Source of the DNA: Anthoceros angustus
Lineage: Eukaryota; Streptophyta; Anthocerotopsida; Anthocerotales; Anthocerotaceae
Length of the DNA: 64,000 nucleotides
NCBI GenBank assembly: GCA_010909165.1
Contig: MU008180.1
Coordinates: 309,884 to 373,883 of the forward strand
Direction of reading: 5' to 3'
Part shown: one piece after another, positions 44,600-56,960 of the stretch
Layout: each line of letters opens with the position of its first letter
Numbering within the stretch: position 1 is the stretch's first letter
The notes under the pieces: model-generated
What the model saw: only the letters and a program-made list of their open reading frames with translations
Databases searched by the model: none
Told to the model about the DNA's origin: nothing
Translations under genes and position numbers: made by a program

Positions 44600-44940
44600 T
44601 TTGTTGGTCCTTCTGTATCCTCCGCCGCATTGGCCCTGTGGCCTATGAGCTTGCCCTTCCCCCTGAATCTCGCATTCACCCTGTCTTTCATGTTTCCTTG
44701 CTAAAACTTTATCACGGCTCCCCACCTTCTGTCCCCGATAGATATGCAGCAGCGGTGATGAAGTGGAGAGCCTTCTCCGACACCGATGTGTTCGCCGTCG
44801 GTATGAATTTTTAGTGCTGTGGAAAGGTTTTCCCATTAGCGATGCCTCTTGGGAACCCCTTGCCAACCTTTCTCGTTCTCGACCTTCTTCGTGTCTATGC
44901 TCGTGATCATCACCTACATCCTCCGGCCGAGGACGAAGCC
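44600..44940 (+). pseudogene. Integrase C-terminus and chromodomain, first copy (broken)
   Basis: [20 protein letters not shown] and [11 protein letters not shown], the GPY/F module, are open. The chromodomain that follows is shifted near 44745 and 44815, and Leu/Asp positions near 44880 are lost. The copy ends by running into 21 bases of LTR start (44956-44976). Confidence 0.75.
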
Positions 44941-44973
44941 TCTTCCCCGGTGAGTTGTCACGGATAAGGTTTG

Positions 44974-45929
44974 ATAAGCTTACCGTCAAGTGCTCCTTGC
45001 CCCCACTCGAGACATGCTCTGTGAGCAAGCTGCGACTTATTTTTGAAAGTGGTTTATCGTGCCCATGGCCTCCTCGCTCTCTTGTCGTGGCCGTGATTCA
45101 GTTTACTTCCGCTCGGCAAGCGGTTCACCGTGGTCTTGGCACCAAGCTCTGTATGTCTACTGCCTTTCATCCTCAGACCGATGGTGCTACAGAGCGAGCT
45201 AATCAAGTTTTAGAGGATATTCTCCGTGCTTATGCAGGCGTGCACCAAGCTCGGTGGCCGGACTTTCTCCACCTGAGTTTGCCTACAACAACGCCCCTAA
45301 TGCCTCAACCCGAGTTACTCCATTCTTGTTCAACAAAGGTTTTCACCCTACGTTGCTTTCTACTTCCTTGCCTTCTGCTTGTGTCCTCGCTGTAGATTTC
45401 CTCACCCAACGTGTCAGATTCGAAGCTCGTCGGTTACCCATGAAGCCATGTAAGATCGCAATCATCGTCGTCGTCCTCAAGAATTTGCGTTGGTACCTAT
45501 GTCCTTCTACGCGAAATTTGTCCCTTCACAGGATTCGTAAGATTTCCCCTCGTTTTGTTGGTCCTTACCGTATCCTCCGTCGCATTGGCCCTGTGGCCTA
45601 TGAGCTTGCCCTTCCCCCTGAATCTCGCATTCACCCTGTCTTTCATGTTTCCTTGCTAAAACTTTATCACGGCTCCCCACCTTCTGTCCCAGCCCCGATA
45701 GATACCTGTGACGGTCCCGCGTATGAAGTGGAGAGCCTTCTCCGACACCGATGTGTTCGCCGTCGGTATGAATTTTTAGTGCTGTGGAAAGGTTTTCCCA
45801 TTAGCGATGCCTCTTGGGAACCCCTTGCCAACCTTTCTCGTTCTCCTGACCTTCTTCGTGTCTATGCTCGTGATCATCACCTACATCCTCCCGGCTTCGA
45901 GGACGAAGCCTCTTCCCCCCGGGGTGAGT
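44974..45929 (+). pseudogene. Duplicated integrase-GPY/F-chromodomain, second copy
   Basis: This repeats 44001-44973. Its reading frame is better: 45254-45958 is open through the GPY/F module ([20 protein letters not shown]) into a full chromodomain ([32 protein letters not shown]). A chromodomain at the integrase C-terminus defines chromoviruses and directs insertion to chromatin bearing particular histone marks. The open frame runs into the 3' LTR. Confidence 0.85.
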
Positions 45930-46147
45930 TGTCACGGATAAGGTTTGATAGCGCTTAGTCTTCCGCAATTAGAGGCTGGATAATCCGCTGTTTGCTGTGA
46001 TCACGGCTAGGCTACCACCACAATCTGTGGCATGTACTACGCAAGCCCGTGCATAAAAGCCCGGCTCCCTTACTAGTAGACATAGTCTCTCTTGGTACAA
46101 GTGTACTCCCCTACTCGCTCCCTATTTGCGAAGTCCGGCTCATGACA
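45930..46147 (+). repeat. 3' LTR
   Basis: A 218-bp LTR with the same termini as the 5' copy. A GC-rich CCCCCCGGGGTGAG word precedes it in the place of the polypurine tract, though it is not a clean purine run. Confidence 0.92.
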
Positions 46148-46152
46148 GGAGG

Positions 46153-46330
46153 CCAAAATTAGTTTTGTCTCCACCTTCCTAGTGCATCTATACCATAGGG
46201 AGGAACTTCTTAAGGAGGAGGAACTGGAGGAAGCTAAGACAGAAGCTTCCTTGGTCCGAGTGGTGGCGTCCCCTCTTAACCGGTTTCTGCTTTCTCTTGT
46301 CGATTTCACCTTAGGATCACTGTGTGCTTG
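46153..46330 (+). CDS. Block D, copy 2, right half
   Basis: This continues the D block after the retrotransposon (AKISFVSTFLVHLYHREELL...), preceded by the second GGAGG target copy. It runs on into the unit leader block (CTCTTAACCGGTTTC). Confidence 0.5.
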
Positions 46331-46689
46331 TTGCTTGTTGGCATCTTGCAGGCACTACCGTCGACTCGTTTTAAGCAACCTATCGGGAGCTTCCTAACCC
46401 AAGAGCGCTCACGTTGTGGTAATCTCGGGGCTGCCGCCCAAGTGAAAATCCATCGATTTCGGTCCTCTAAACGCGTTGGTGCTGCAAGAGCGACTTGAGA
46501 GGTTGTTAAGAATAGATCTAGTGGATGGTTGTGGAAGAAGGTATGAGATTGAGTTATTGGGTTCTCCCTCGTTGTAGTGTTTTTCGTGGTCTTAGAAGTT
46601 AGGGGAACTGGAAGGCTCAAGTTGGGGCCGTGGGCGGAAACCCAAAACCCATATTCGGTGAGGCAATTTATGACAAAGAAGGAATTGTG

Positions 46690-46960
46690 AGAGAGCAAGA
46701 ATCGACCCCTCAGGATAAGCATATCCAGCCAAGTCTCTTGGAATCGAACCCACGTATTCGACGACTGTGGGACAAGTATGGCCACAGGGGCTAGCTCTGG
46801 GTGATCGGGGCGAACCTACCACAGAGAGTGAGAATCGACCCCTCAGGGATAAGCGCATCCAAACAAGTCTCTTGGGATCAAACCCACGTATTCGATGACC
46901 ACCGTGGGATAAGTGTGGCCACTGGGGCTAGCTCGGGGTGACGGGGCGAATCCACCACAA
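46690..46960 (-). repeat. Dimeric tRNA/SINE-like element, copy 3 (clearest)
   Basis: Unit a has an A box TAGCCCCTGTGG (46793-46782) and a perfect B box GGTTCGATTCC (46750-46740) 31 nt apart. Unit b has TAGCCCCAGTGG (46930-46919) and GGTTTGATCCC (46883-46873) 35 nt apart. These internal promoter words and spacings are those of tRNA genes. No oligo-T terminator follows closely, and the stems are degenerate. Confidence 0.55.
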
Positions 46961-47283
46961 CACATCTCGCAGATCGCAAATCCAGCACTACATGCACGAT
47001 GAACCGTACTTGAATCGATATCACCTTTTTTTTTTTCTTGTGTTATTTCTCATAGATCAAATAGTACCTATTGATTTGTTTCTAGAGGATCACTTCGAGC
47101 TTCACACGGTTTCTAGGTATGCCTCAAGTTACCGCCCTATCAAAAAGCCTCGAAACTTCATGAGGGAACTTCCGACGGTTGGCCCCTCCGTTGCATCCGA
47201 TTGAGGAGTCCCTCCAGCACAAGACTTAATAGCCTTCTCAACCATAGTTTTGCTGATCTAGTCGGCCACGAGGACCATAGATG

Positions 47284-48661
47284 TTATGGCAACAAATATG
47301 TGATATCATTCGACATATTCATGTCCAAAGAACTCAAATTTCTTGTGGGCGCAAGGACCGATCCTCGAGCTTGTACTCCGCTTGAGTTGCCACGTGCCAT
47401 AGTTCTTTCCGTCGAGTTGTATTCGCACGCACTTTGCAAAATTTTCTTCACGAGATCCCGCTTGAATGAGACAAACTTCATTCATGTGAGAACGCTAGGA
47501 TGCCAATCATATTGCAGCAGCTCTAGACTGAATATGGATTCATATGCATGACACTATACGCTACACGATCAACCTCCGACAAGGTCCTTCAATTTCCAAT
47601 AAGGATTAACAAGCAGTTGAAAACTTCCTCTTCTACCTCCATGGAATCTCTGCGCATCCTCCTCCTTGGTTTTGGAAGCTCTTGGCTCCTCTTCTTACCC
47701 TCACCGATGAGCATATGCTCGTTAAGATGATTGGTTACGACGATGATGCATAGATAGTGGTGCATAGAAGTGCGGTATAAATTATTGGGAGTCGGGAAAG
47801 ACAGACAGAACCGTACTGTCCATTAAGCTCATTTAAGTCATAACCTCGAGCTATCGGATCATTCCTCGACTGAGACCGACAACTTTAACATGTATGGACT
47901 AGCAATCGTGGCAAAGGTGAAGGAGGTCTCCAATTGCTACAAGCTATACACCTTTGAAGTTTTCTAACGCGGCGTTCCTCTCCCTCTCCCAAGCTGCGCC
48001 ATACACGTGCAAATCGCTCACGCCATCATAGCGCGCATGTGGAATATGTCCTTCATCGCTCCCTCCTGCAAGCGTACGCATAGGGTATGCACGCGTCATG
48101 TTCAAGAAAGGCTGCTTTTACCTCACCTCAATTGCAACACGGCCCGAAAGTTGCATGCAACCACCACGCCACCAAGACGCCTGTACCAACCAACAACGTT
48201 AACCACAAATCGCCATACCCTATGCTAGCAATTACCGTCGGTGCCACGGAAAATGACAACATCGATGGGAGATACTCGGATCGATTGACCAGCGCATACG
48301 TGGTTGGTGACGCCCATCCTTCCGGCACCGTTAAGGTGTACTTGCACAAGCATGGCAAGACAAAGTGAGCTCATCAATCCTCCCGTAGTCTACTCATCGC
48401 CTCTATCAACAACCCTAGTGAACCTAGGGCCGGAGAAGGCGATGTGGCGTTGCCATGGTATGACTGTGGAGGAGCCGTAGGCTGTGCAGATCAATCGCGA
48501 CGGTCATGATACCTGTGGCTCCTGCGATCCTGCACGTAGCTTCTCCATCGCCGCCAAGTCGGGTGAAATTTTGAGCAACATATGTTCTTCCCGGACCTTG
48601 TAGTATCCAGCATGTTTGCTGGCCGGAAAATCGAATCATCGTCGCTGCTCACATAGGCCAT
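47284..48661 (-). pseudogene. TFIIF beta-A, copy 4
   Basis: The start is at 48661 and the stop at 47284. Exon 2 is readable here: SPTTYALVNRSEYLPSMLSF (in 48128-48358). Exon 5 gives the in-frame HMLIGEGKKRSQELPKP start but loses bases near 47608 (GGATTAACAAGCAG) and 47571. The TATA box is at 48751-48758. Confidence 0.7.
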
Positions 48662-48849
48662 GTTGTCACACTCACGCTATTGAGGGCTCATGGTGACTAG
48701 GCAACAATTAAAGGGTTTAATCGCTTTCTCCCTCAAGCCGGGATTTCAAGCATATATAGACCGGCCGGGGTATAGCCTCGAATCGTAATCTCAGGACAAA
48801 CTCATATACGGTTGTAGTTATCGAGATTAATATCGTATTCAAAGCGAAT

Positions 48850-50640
48850 GAACCCAAATGCATATTTTGCGCATCGGAGCTAGCTCTTGGACCTCGGGCG
48901 ACGCACTCATATTAATGAATGAATGCCCGACATTCATTTGCATCTGCAAGCGAGATCATCTCAGTGCTTTTACTCTCCAAGAGATGCATCCATGCGGCAG
49001 CAGTATCGCCTTTTCTGTCTGCAAATTCTGCTCAATCGCGAACGGCGAACACAACGGAATAGAGATTGTCGGGCCGGAGAGCGCCCGTTAGTCAGTCACT
49101 GCTCATTATGATTACGCTTTGTGGCAGGGTAGAAACAATGGCCTGGGAAGCTTGTGCTGGACCTGCTTTATGAATGCATCATGTGGGGCTGTACGTGTGC
49201 AGGAAACCAAGGCTGGGCAGCCCCAAAGTTGAAGGACGCAGTGCTGACCAATTCAAAACTGTGTGAATGCAAAGGAGGTACAGCCAAGGATGCATAAGCA
49301 TGCTGTCTTTATTGTGTTGTTTCAGGTTTGCTGCTACAATTAAGTTTCATCAGATCCCTCTTGGTTGTGGCCCGGCCCATAAACTTGTATGCCTTGTGTT
49401 TGGCTAACTGTAGCTGGTAGTCACGATGCGCACCATGCACCAGAAGTGCCGGCTTGTGCATACCGACCTCAGCAAATAAACGTTTTGTACCTTGAGGTGA
49501 GCTCTCGCGTGCATTCATGAAAGCCAAATTAATGTGGGAATTGAGTGTGGCTCAAGTGAGCCTTACTAGATGAATCCCAATCACCGAAGATGGAATGGAG
49601 CTGGACACCAATCTGTTGCCCAAACATGTCCGTCGAAACATCTCCACATCTGGTTCAGTCCAAGCATACGGCCCTGTACTTACGAAGGGCTTTCTCCTTC
49701 CTACCACCTGCCCTGCTGGGAATACCCCGCCATCATGGCATTCCAAGTCAGCCGGTGCCTGCACGGCTCCCTCTGCTGTGCAGGAACACGCAGATAGCAT
49801 CCGGCAGGAGTCCGGCTCCAACACCGGCGTCCGTCACGGCTACGAGGAAGGCGTTCAGATCCGGTGTTCCGAATGGTGGTATCGCTGGGGATGCTGCAGA
49901 ATCCCTGATGCAGGTTGGCATGTTTCTGTGGCGGCGTTGGCGACCAAAGGCTTCAATCAATGCCTGGCGAGATTCCTATCATGGGACCTCGGACAGTTGC
50001 AAAAATATTACAGTACTAACATTACAGTACTAACATTGAACAGAAGTATGATCCTGTTACAGCAGATGATTCGCATCGATCACCCAGTCACCGGCCTTGT
50101 GAATCTTGCCTGGGATTTACGTTGTTCAAGGCTTTCATGGTGTTGACAAAGAAATCCAGGTGACATTATCATCTTCTCCACGATCGTCACTCGCGCGTGC
50201 ACCTTGCCATTGGGAAGCTTGAATCTCCGTCAGCTCGCTGATCATGACGAACGCCCGCGTTGGAGGAGCGAACGTTGACGATCCGCCCGGTGGACAGGTA
50301 ACAGACTCTATGCCCAAGTGAACCGCACTGGAAGCAGGCGGTGTCATCCACCTTGGCGATGACGATCCCGTGGTTGTCGAGGAAGGAGTGATTTGTGGGT
50401 GCCCCTGTGTTGCGTTGCGTTCCACTGCTCGATCATTCCCTTTGCAAAATAGGTCCGCGTTCAAGAAAAGGAGCTGCACACAGCTATTGAATGATGTGGT
50501 CCAATCTCCTCAAGCTTAAGGAAACGGAGGGAAAATGACGTGTAATAAATCCTGTAAAGGAAACACCCTACCACTCAAACCTCACTGACTGCCTCAAAAC
50601 GCCTCCCTTACGCTGTACATGCATGGTGGGGAGAGATCCT
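48850..50640. repeat. Conserved unit block C, copy 4
   Basis: Same content and frames as 12765-14560, including the twice-repeated TACAGTACTAACAT. It differs by isolated indels only, such as GGCCCGGCCC near 49370 and GTTTTGTACC near 49481. Confidence 0.5.
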
Positions 50641-50681
50641 CCTTCCGGCCTTGGGAAAATGCTCCCACAAGGACCGACTGA

Positions 50682-52069
50682 TCAACCAGGATCTATCCTG
50701 TGGACGCAGGCAGGGCATCCCCTGCCGAACAGGGGCTTGTATTCGGGCTTCAACTCGTAGGTTCCTTGGTTGGTCCCGCCTTTATTGTATACACAGAGAT
50801 CCTTCAAAATCTCCTTCAGGAAATTCTGCCATGAGACAAACTTCGCACATGTGAGAACTAGGATGCCAATTATATTGCAGCAGGTCCGATAGAGATACGC
50901 CATACTTACCACGGGCTGATTAGTTTCCTTGATAAGGTTCTTCAATTCCCAGTTAGGATTCTCTTCGAACAGTTTGAAAACCCTGGCTTCTACATTCGAG
51001 GGCTCTCCGCGAAACCGCCTCTCTTTTTTTCTTTTGGAGCCTCTCGGCAGCCGTTCAGACCCTGAGGAGATGTACATGCGCTCGTAAGATGCTATGTTAC
51101 GGACAGTTGCAGACAGTGCTGCATAGGAGCGCGGTATTGACTGGAAGTGATTCGGAAAGAAAGACAGCTGTAACACCGTACCTCTCCACCCGAAGCTCCA
51201 GATTGCGGCCCCATATGCGTGCCATGATGATCCTCCAGCATCTGAGGCCAGGGAACATATTTAACATGCATAGACTAGTTATCAGGGCAAAGGTGAAGGA
51301 GGTCTCCAATTGCAAGCTGTAAACCTACTTGTAAAGTTCGTCTGCCGCTGGCCTTCCTTTGCCTCTCCCGGTAAAGCTTGCCATACTTATTCAAGTCGGT
51401 CAGCCCATCGCGCTGCATGTCGAATTTTCTTGTCACCGTTCCCTCCGCTGCAAGCTTACCTGCAGAGGGTATGCACGCGTCATGCTCAAGAAATTTGACC
51501 TCCCACCACAACAGGGGCTCGAAAGTTGCACCCAACACCAATTCGTCAGCCCAACCAGCCTGCTACCACCCAATTAACAACATTTGGCCATAGCGCATGT
51601 TAGCAATTACCGTCAGCTGCCTCAGAAAATACGCACATCGCGCCAAAGTGCTTCACCGAATTAAGCTCATACTTGGTCGGTGATAACTCTCCATCCTTCC
51701 GGGCACCTGCAAGGAATACTGCGCAAGCATGGCCAGAGTGAGGTCATCCTCGACGTCTACTCACAGGTCTCTACAACCCTAGCTAAACAAACCGCGCCGA
51801 TAGCTGGGAGCGAGCGGGAATGCGATGTGGTGTCTGTCATGGCACCTTTGGAAGAGCCTGAGGGTTGAGCAGATCCCAAGCAACAGTCATCCGACCCACT
51901 GGCTCTGTGCTTCCTGCATCGCGCCTCTGCTCCCATGACTTCGGCAGCTCATGATCAGCTGGAACCTTGAGCAAGAAAGCATTGCGCCTGGCCCTTGTAG
52001 TATTCAGTTGTATCTCAGGCAGCCGCCGAGGCTGTCAGTTTCGTCATCGCTGCCTTGTACACCGGCCAT
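50682..52069 (-). pseudogene. TFIIF beta-B, copy 5
   Basis: This is the only copy with seven Ts near 51026, so the linker SGSERLPRGSKRKKERRFRG joins in frame to NVEARVFKLFEENPNWELKN, intron 5 and NFLKEILKDLCVYNKGG to the stop at 50682. Exon 1 is shifted near 52033 and exon 2 lacks one G. Of all B copies it preserves the winged helix best. Confidence 0.75.
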
Positions 52070-52169
52070 GTTGTCTCGCTGTGAGACCTTGAGGGGCTCA
52101 CGGCTGTAGGCGACCAGCTGCAGGGAACGATGCAAGGGTTTGTTCGAGCCAGGGTTTTCAAGCATATAT

Positions 52170-53377
52170 CGGCTGCGGGCTTAGGACTTCGAAATCAGAA
52201 TCTCGGACAAAGGCACACGTATGCTTATCGCGATTCTACCGAAAGTGAATGAAACGAACTGCATATATATTTGGGGCAGCGTCGCTGTCCCCAACTGGAG
52301 CTTGAGCGACGCAGTCTGATTACGAAATGAGCCTCCCGCGCCAATCTGTAGACACGCGACTCATCTCAATGCTTTCTCTCCAGAGATGAATCGATGCAGG
52401 AGCATGATCGCTTATTCTGTCGGTGAATTCTGCTCCAACTGCCTGATCCTTTGAACTGGAAGGCTATAAGGACTGACTCGTTTGAGCTGGAAGGTTGGAA
52501 ACATGGCTGCGACACCAGAAGGTAACAACGAGATGGCGAATGGAATGACAGACTGGCTCAGGGTGATGGAAGGCTCAGGCTGAGGACTTTCCAGGTGAGC
52601 TGGGAGGAGGTGAAATGGGAGTGGAACACGGATGAGAAAGCCTACCCTTGTCCAATTTCGATCGAGCTGAGTTCTGCAGGTCTCATTGCATAAATTCAAG
52701 ACCTGGGACTGTACCATATTCTTAGTCACTGTGCTTCCAATTGCAAGCAAAGAGCTGGGGAACTAAGACAACGGAGGCTAGGGTTCCAATCATTCTCGAT
52801 TCTTGTTACAAGTGTGTTCAAGTTGGCTCTTGTGTAGGAGGATGGGGAGGAAGGGAACATGCTGGTGGTCGGGGACTCCATCAATTCAACCAGGAGGTGT
52901 TCGTGATTTTGGTGAACCACATCGTGGTAAGCAAACCAATTAGGTGGAGAGCGCCCTTGACCTCGGGAGTGTGGCACATAGCTGGGACATCATCAGGTCT
53001 GCAAAGATGTGCTTGGGGACAGGGATTCCGCGTGGAGAATGTAAGAGATGACAGACTAGACTGTCTGTCATCCAGTGGATGGACGAGGACAAGGTCAAGC
53101 AATCACATGGAGTATCCATGGATCAAGCTTGTGGAGCCCTGCAACATCTCGTCTTGGTGCTCACCAGACGAGCGCACTTTGAGAATGATGCCAAATTTAC
53201 AGCTTGAGACCAAATTTCAATATGCGCATAATCCAAATCCTAACAACAACGTACCATTGTCATTGCAGTGAAGTACCGAGGTGATAAAATATTATACTTG
53301 TATGTACATAGTTAGAGTGGCAGGTGCATTTAGTATCCAAAAGTAGGTAAGAATTAGGCTTCGGCGGCGGTCCCATA
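52170..53377. repeat. Unit block S, copy 3
   Basis: A complete copy with the 176-residue plus-strand frame (52741-53271) open, as in the first copy. It contains the same GTAAGC donor-like word near 52928. No further feature is recognised. Confidence 0.5.
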
Positions 53378-55800
53378 ATGCGCACCATCAAGGCCGCGCG
53401 AAACGAAACGTCTCAGTATCGTCTCAAGCTCCTTCCTCAGCATCTCCTTCTGCATTCTCTGCATCCATCGATTCGCTTGAAGCCGGAATGGATATGGACG
53501 GTGCCGCAACTGCTGGGGCCAAAGGATTGGGACTCGGCTGATGCTGCCGGGGAAATCCGATACACGCAGTCCAGGATTTCGACGGTCTTCTCAAGAGGAA
53601 AGCGCTCTCCGCTTGCTCCACTTTGCGGGACTTGCTGGAGAGGCTTCGGCGTGGAGACTTGGCTGTGACAGACGTGTCCCCGATCCGTGTGGTGATGCAC
53701 GAAGGCGTCCCCTACAGCCTGGACAACAGGAGGCTTTGGGTGTTCAAGGAGCTCAGGAAGCCCATTCCGGTGAAAGTCCTCTCCTTGGAGGAGTGCGGGA
53801 AGGAGTTCTTCCAAAAGTGGGACTCCAAATCCTCGGGGAACAGCGTGTCGCTCAACGAGGAGTGGGATCGGAAGGAGAAGTTTCACCCAACGCAGATGGT
53901 GAACCATATCCTGAGCTGGTCGCTGGAGAACGTGCAGACAAAGTGGCTGCACGTGAACAAGGTAGTGGTTTGGATTGGTGTAATGAGGTTGTGTGAAGTA
54001 GGAGAAACGGGTCTGATCATGCTGGTTTGAGGACTGAGTGTTGGGTTTGGTGTGCTGTGCACTCTGGGTGGCACAGGCAAAGCCGATTGGACTCACGTTC
54101 GACTCCATGGAGCAGTATGTGACGGGCTTTAAGTGGCCTCTGCTGGAGGAGACAAGGGCGCCATTCAACAGCAGCTGGAGGAAATCGGAGCCGCGCCCCG
54201 ATTCCATGTCTCGGGCCGACAACTCGCGATCGGACATGCTGCTGGTAGTCATGACGCTCGATTGAAAACACTTGAGCTCGAGGTGTCAGGAGGGACTTAC
54301 CAACCCAGAAGCAACGATCTGGTTCTGTTCTCAACAGTAGACCCAAAGGGTCTTCATGCCCTTCATAGGGCGTCCCACATGTTTGGCTTCCTTAGGCGTA
54401 AGGTGAGCAAGCTTGGAGGCTGTCAAGGTAACTTGCATTTCAAGACTGTAGTATATGCACCGGATGAGAGTCCGGAGTATGCTGCTCTGCGGGATGGCAA
54501 GGCAACATGGACCATTCTCCACATCACCAACTTAGCTACGACTATTAGGATTGGGACAGTTTGGAGCTACTGTATCGTAATTCTAAATCTGAAGTACTTG
54601 CATTACCAGTACTGCAAGATATTCTCCAGGCGGACTATAACTGCTCGGTATGCTTTACACCGTATGGGATAATCTCGTGGTGGTTCTGAAGTCTGGAGGT
54701 CATTCTATTTTCTTATCACATGAACTTACATTACTGTTATCATGGCTCACTGCAGTTTATCAGCTTGCAGACAACCTGATCATGTTCGGATGGAAATTTG
54801 GTTTGATGTTTTGTGCACAGGTGCCCAGGTGCCAACATATGGCTTTTGATGAAGTAGAGCTGCCACTCAGGAAATACTGTGAGGATGTCAGAGCCATGAA
54901 TCAGTCCCAAGTGGAAGCAGTCGTAGATGCAGTGTCTGGACTTGTGAACCGAGTTGGACCACGAGTAAGACTGATCCAAGGTCCGCCAGGGACGGGGAAG
55001 ACTACCCTGCTGGTATCTCTGCTGTCTATACTTTCCAGCATGAACTACAGAGTCCACATGTCTGCACCAACCAACACAGCCATTTGTGAGGTTGCTTCCA
55101 GGTTTGTGTCACAGATGTTGGTCTCTAAGCACAACAATGTCCAGTTTGGTGCTTGTTTCCCGGATTTGAGGATTCGTGGACGCGAAGGAAGCAGGATGTT
55201 GAATTTGGGAGACGTAGTGCTTATTGGGCGCGAGGAGGCAATAGACCTCAAGACCCACAAAGTGCTGGAATATATTTATCTGCCCCGCATAGCAAACACA
55301 TTGAAGGAATCAGCTTTGTGTTTTGTCACTGCCTATAAGAAATGTGCCGAGGCGCTCAGAAAATTCCTGCAGTGTGCGTTAGGAGAGTATGTGAGGCATT
55401 CCAAAGTTTTAGCGGCCGCTCACAACAGGGAAGAGTCACGACCATTAGCCACTTTCGTGAGGAAGAATTTGGAGGTCCTGATTTCGTCTATGGTCCACCA
55501 TGGTCATATCATGTGCCAGGACGTCTCAAGTGTTTTCTCAGCTCTCAAACAAAGAAGGGCGCCCGTCATATTGTAGTCCTCAGAGAGAAACTTCTTGGGT
55601 ATTTCGATTTGCATGATCTTTCTCATGAACACATAAGCATTTGGCTGTCCGAAACACACGCCGAATTTTACTCATTCTGGACTCCTGTAGACTGCCGAGT
55701 TATAGTATGCTTGCAGGACAACAAAGAAGCGAAGTGGTCTGCCACTTTTCTGGAGGAGTCGACTGTGGCGCAACGCAACCTGGGAGCGGAGGACTTGTGA
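53378..55800 (+). pseudogene. ParB/Srx-like domain fused to SEN1-type helicase, copy 4
   Basis: Exon 1 (to 53961) reads RDLLERLRRGDLAVTDVSPI without a shift after 53623. The upstream EIRYTQ part joins the 53378 start in frame (MRTIKAARNETSQYRLKLLP). Exon 2 is 54077-54647 and exon 3 begins at 54821. The P-loop is intact, and the frame 54650-55576 runs from the intron to AALKQRR-like residues where four Ts end it. Shifts remain near 53600, 54190 and 54551 (ATTGGGA for ATTTGGGA). Confidence 0.75.
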
Positions 55801-56123
55801 GAAAAGTGACGCAAACACAGGCGCGTGAGGCCAGGAAAGTTTGTTGTGAAAAGGCGCGCTAGGTGGTGGTTGAGCTGAGAATTGTGAAGGCATGGCAAGT
55901 TGGAGAGGAGCTAGGGGGCGAGAGATTGCTGAGGAAGAGGAGCTGTCTTTTGGCAAGTGTTGGCGGGGAGTTTGTGGGGTTTTGTTCCAGCCTGAGGAAG
56001 GGAGCCCTCTTGATTAACGACCTTGGTGCCTTTTTCTTTGCTCACTCTTCCTCTCTAGCCGCCTGATAGGTTGCTCTCCCTACCCTCCCAAATTCCATCC
56101 TTGTGTGTGCTCCTTTTGTGCAG

Positions 56124-56960
56124 ATGGTGAAGATTGTTAGGACGGGTGATGGCACCCCAACTCAAGGCGATAGCAGAAAGGCAGTGCCGCCCACACCTCC
56201 CAGTCGAGGCAAAGGCAAAAAGCATCGATCCCATGCCTGAGTTCGACTACCGCCCCATCCAAATTTCACCTCGAGACTTGAATGCTTTCGAGCGGTACGC
56301 GGAGGAATTGAAGATGGAGTGGTTGTATTTGGCACCTGGATGGCACTTTTCAAGCCCAGCATTGGTGCAGGAGTGTGCACGACGGTTGCGAGCCACGAGA
56401 GGAGAAGCAAGGACACCTGAAGATGTCATAGTCCGGAGTCACCCTGGAACGTGGAAGGTGCGCCATTTTCAACAGACATATTTCATACCCGAGGCGCACT
56501 AGGGAGGGATCATCCCAGCGGCTCAGTTTTCTAAGAATCAGATCCCGGAAGCGGCCATGGATATGTTCCTACGACCCAAGAAGGAAGTTTGGTCTCCTGG
56601 TAATGGTTGGCGAGTTTCCATGTTCAAAGAAAAGGAAGTGGAACCTGTTCTCCAAGATTTGGTTGGGATTGATTTGCGCCGCCAGGAAGACCTACATAAG
56701 CAATTCCCACCTCATGATGATCTATGAAATGTCCAAGGGCAAGTGGCAGTTAGGCGAGCATCCTCTATGAGCAAGCGGTAGCTCATAGGAATCATTTGAT
56801 GAGTGAGGAGGCCAAAATTAGTTTTGTCTCCACCTTCCTAGTGCATCTATACCATAGGGAGGAACTTTAAGGAGGAGGAACTGGAGGAAGCTAAGAGAAG
56901 CTTCCTTGGTCCGAGTGGTGGCGCCCCTCTTAACCGGTTTCGCTTTTCTTGTCTGATTTC
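56124..56960 (+). CDS. Block D, copy 3
   Basis: The uninterrupted D block has the frame PMPEFDYRPIQISPRDLNAF to TYFIPEAH open at 56134-56502 and the empty retrotransposon site GAGTGAGGAGGCC near 56800. Downstream helical residues are shifted near 56868 (CTTTAAGG). Confidence 0.5.

Larger units (their letters stand above)
40407..46147 (+). mobile_element. Ty3/gypsy chromovirus LTR retrotransposon
   Basis: A 5741-bp element has LTRs that start TGTCA and end TGACA, flanked by the direct repeat GGAGG (40402-40406 and 46148-46152). The order gag, protease, reverse transcriptase, RNase H, integrase, chromodomain is that of Ty3/gypsy chromoviruses. The two LTRs differ only by short indels, which suggests a recent insertion. 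The uninterrupted D copies at about 20683 and 21384 and near 56806 give the empty site. Internal frames are broken by indels, and the integrase-chromodomain part is duplicated. Confidence 0.93.

Noticed and set aside
44956-44980. Solo LTR inside the retrotransposon
   Set aside because: Only the first 21 bases of the LTR are present before the sequence returns to integrase. It is a duplication junction, not a separate LTR.
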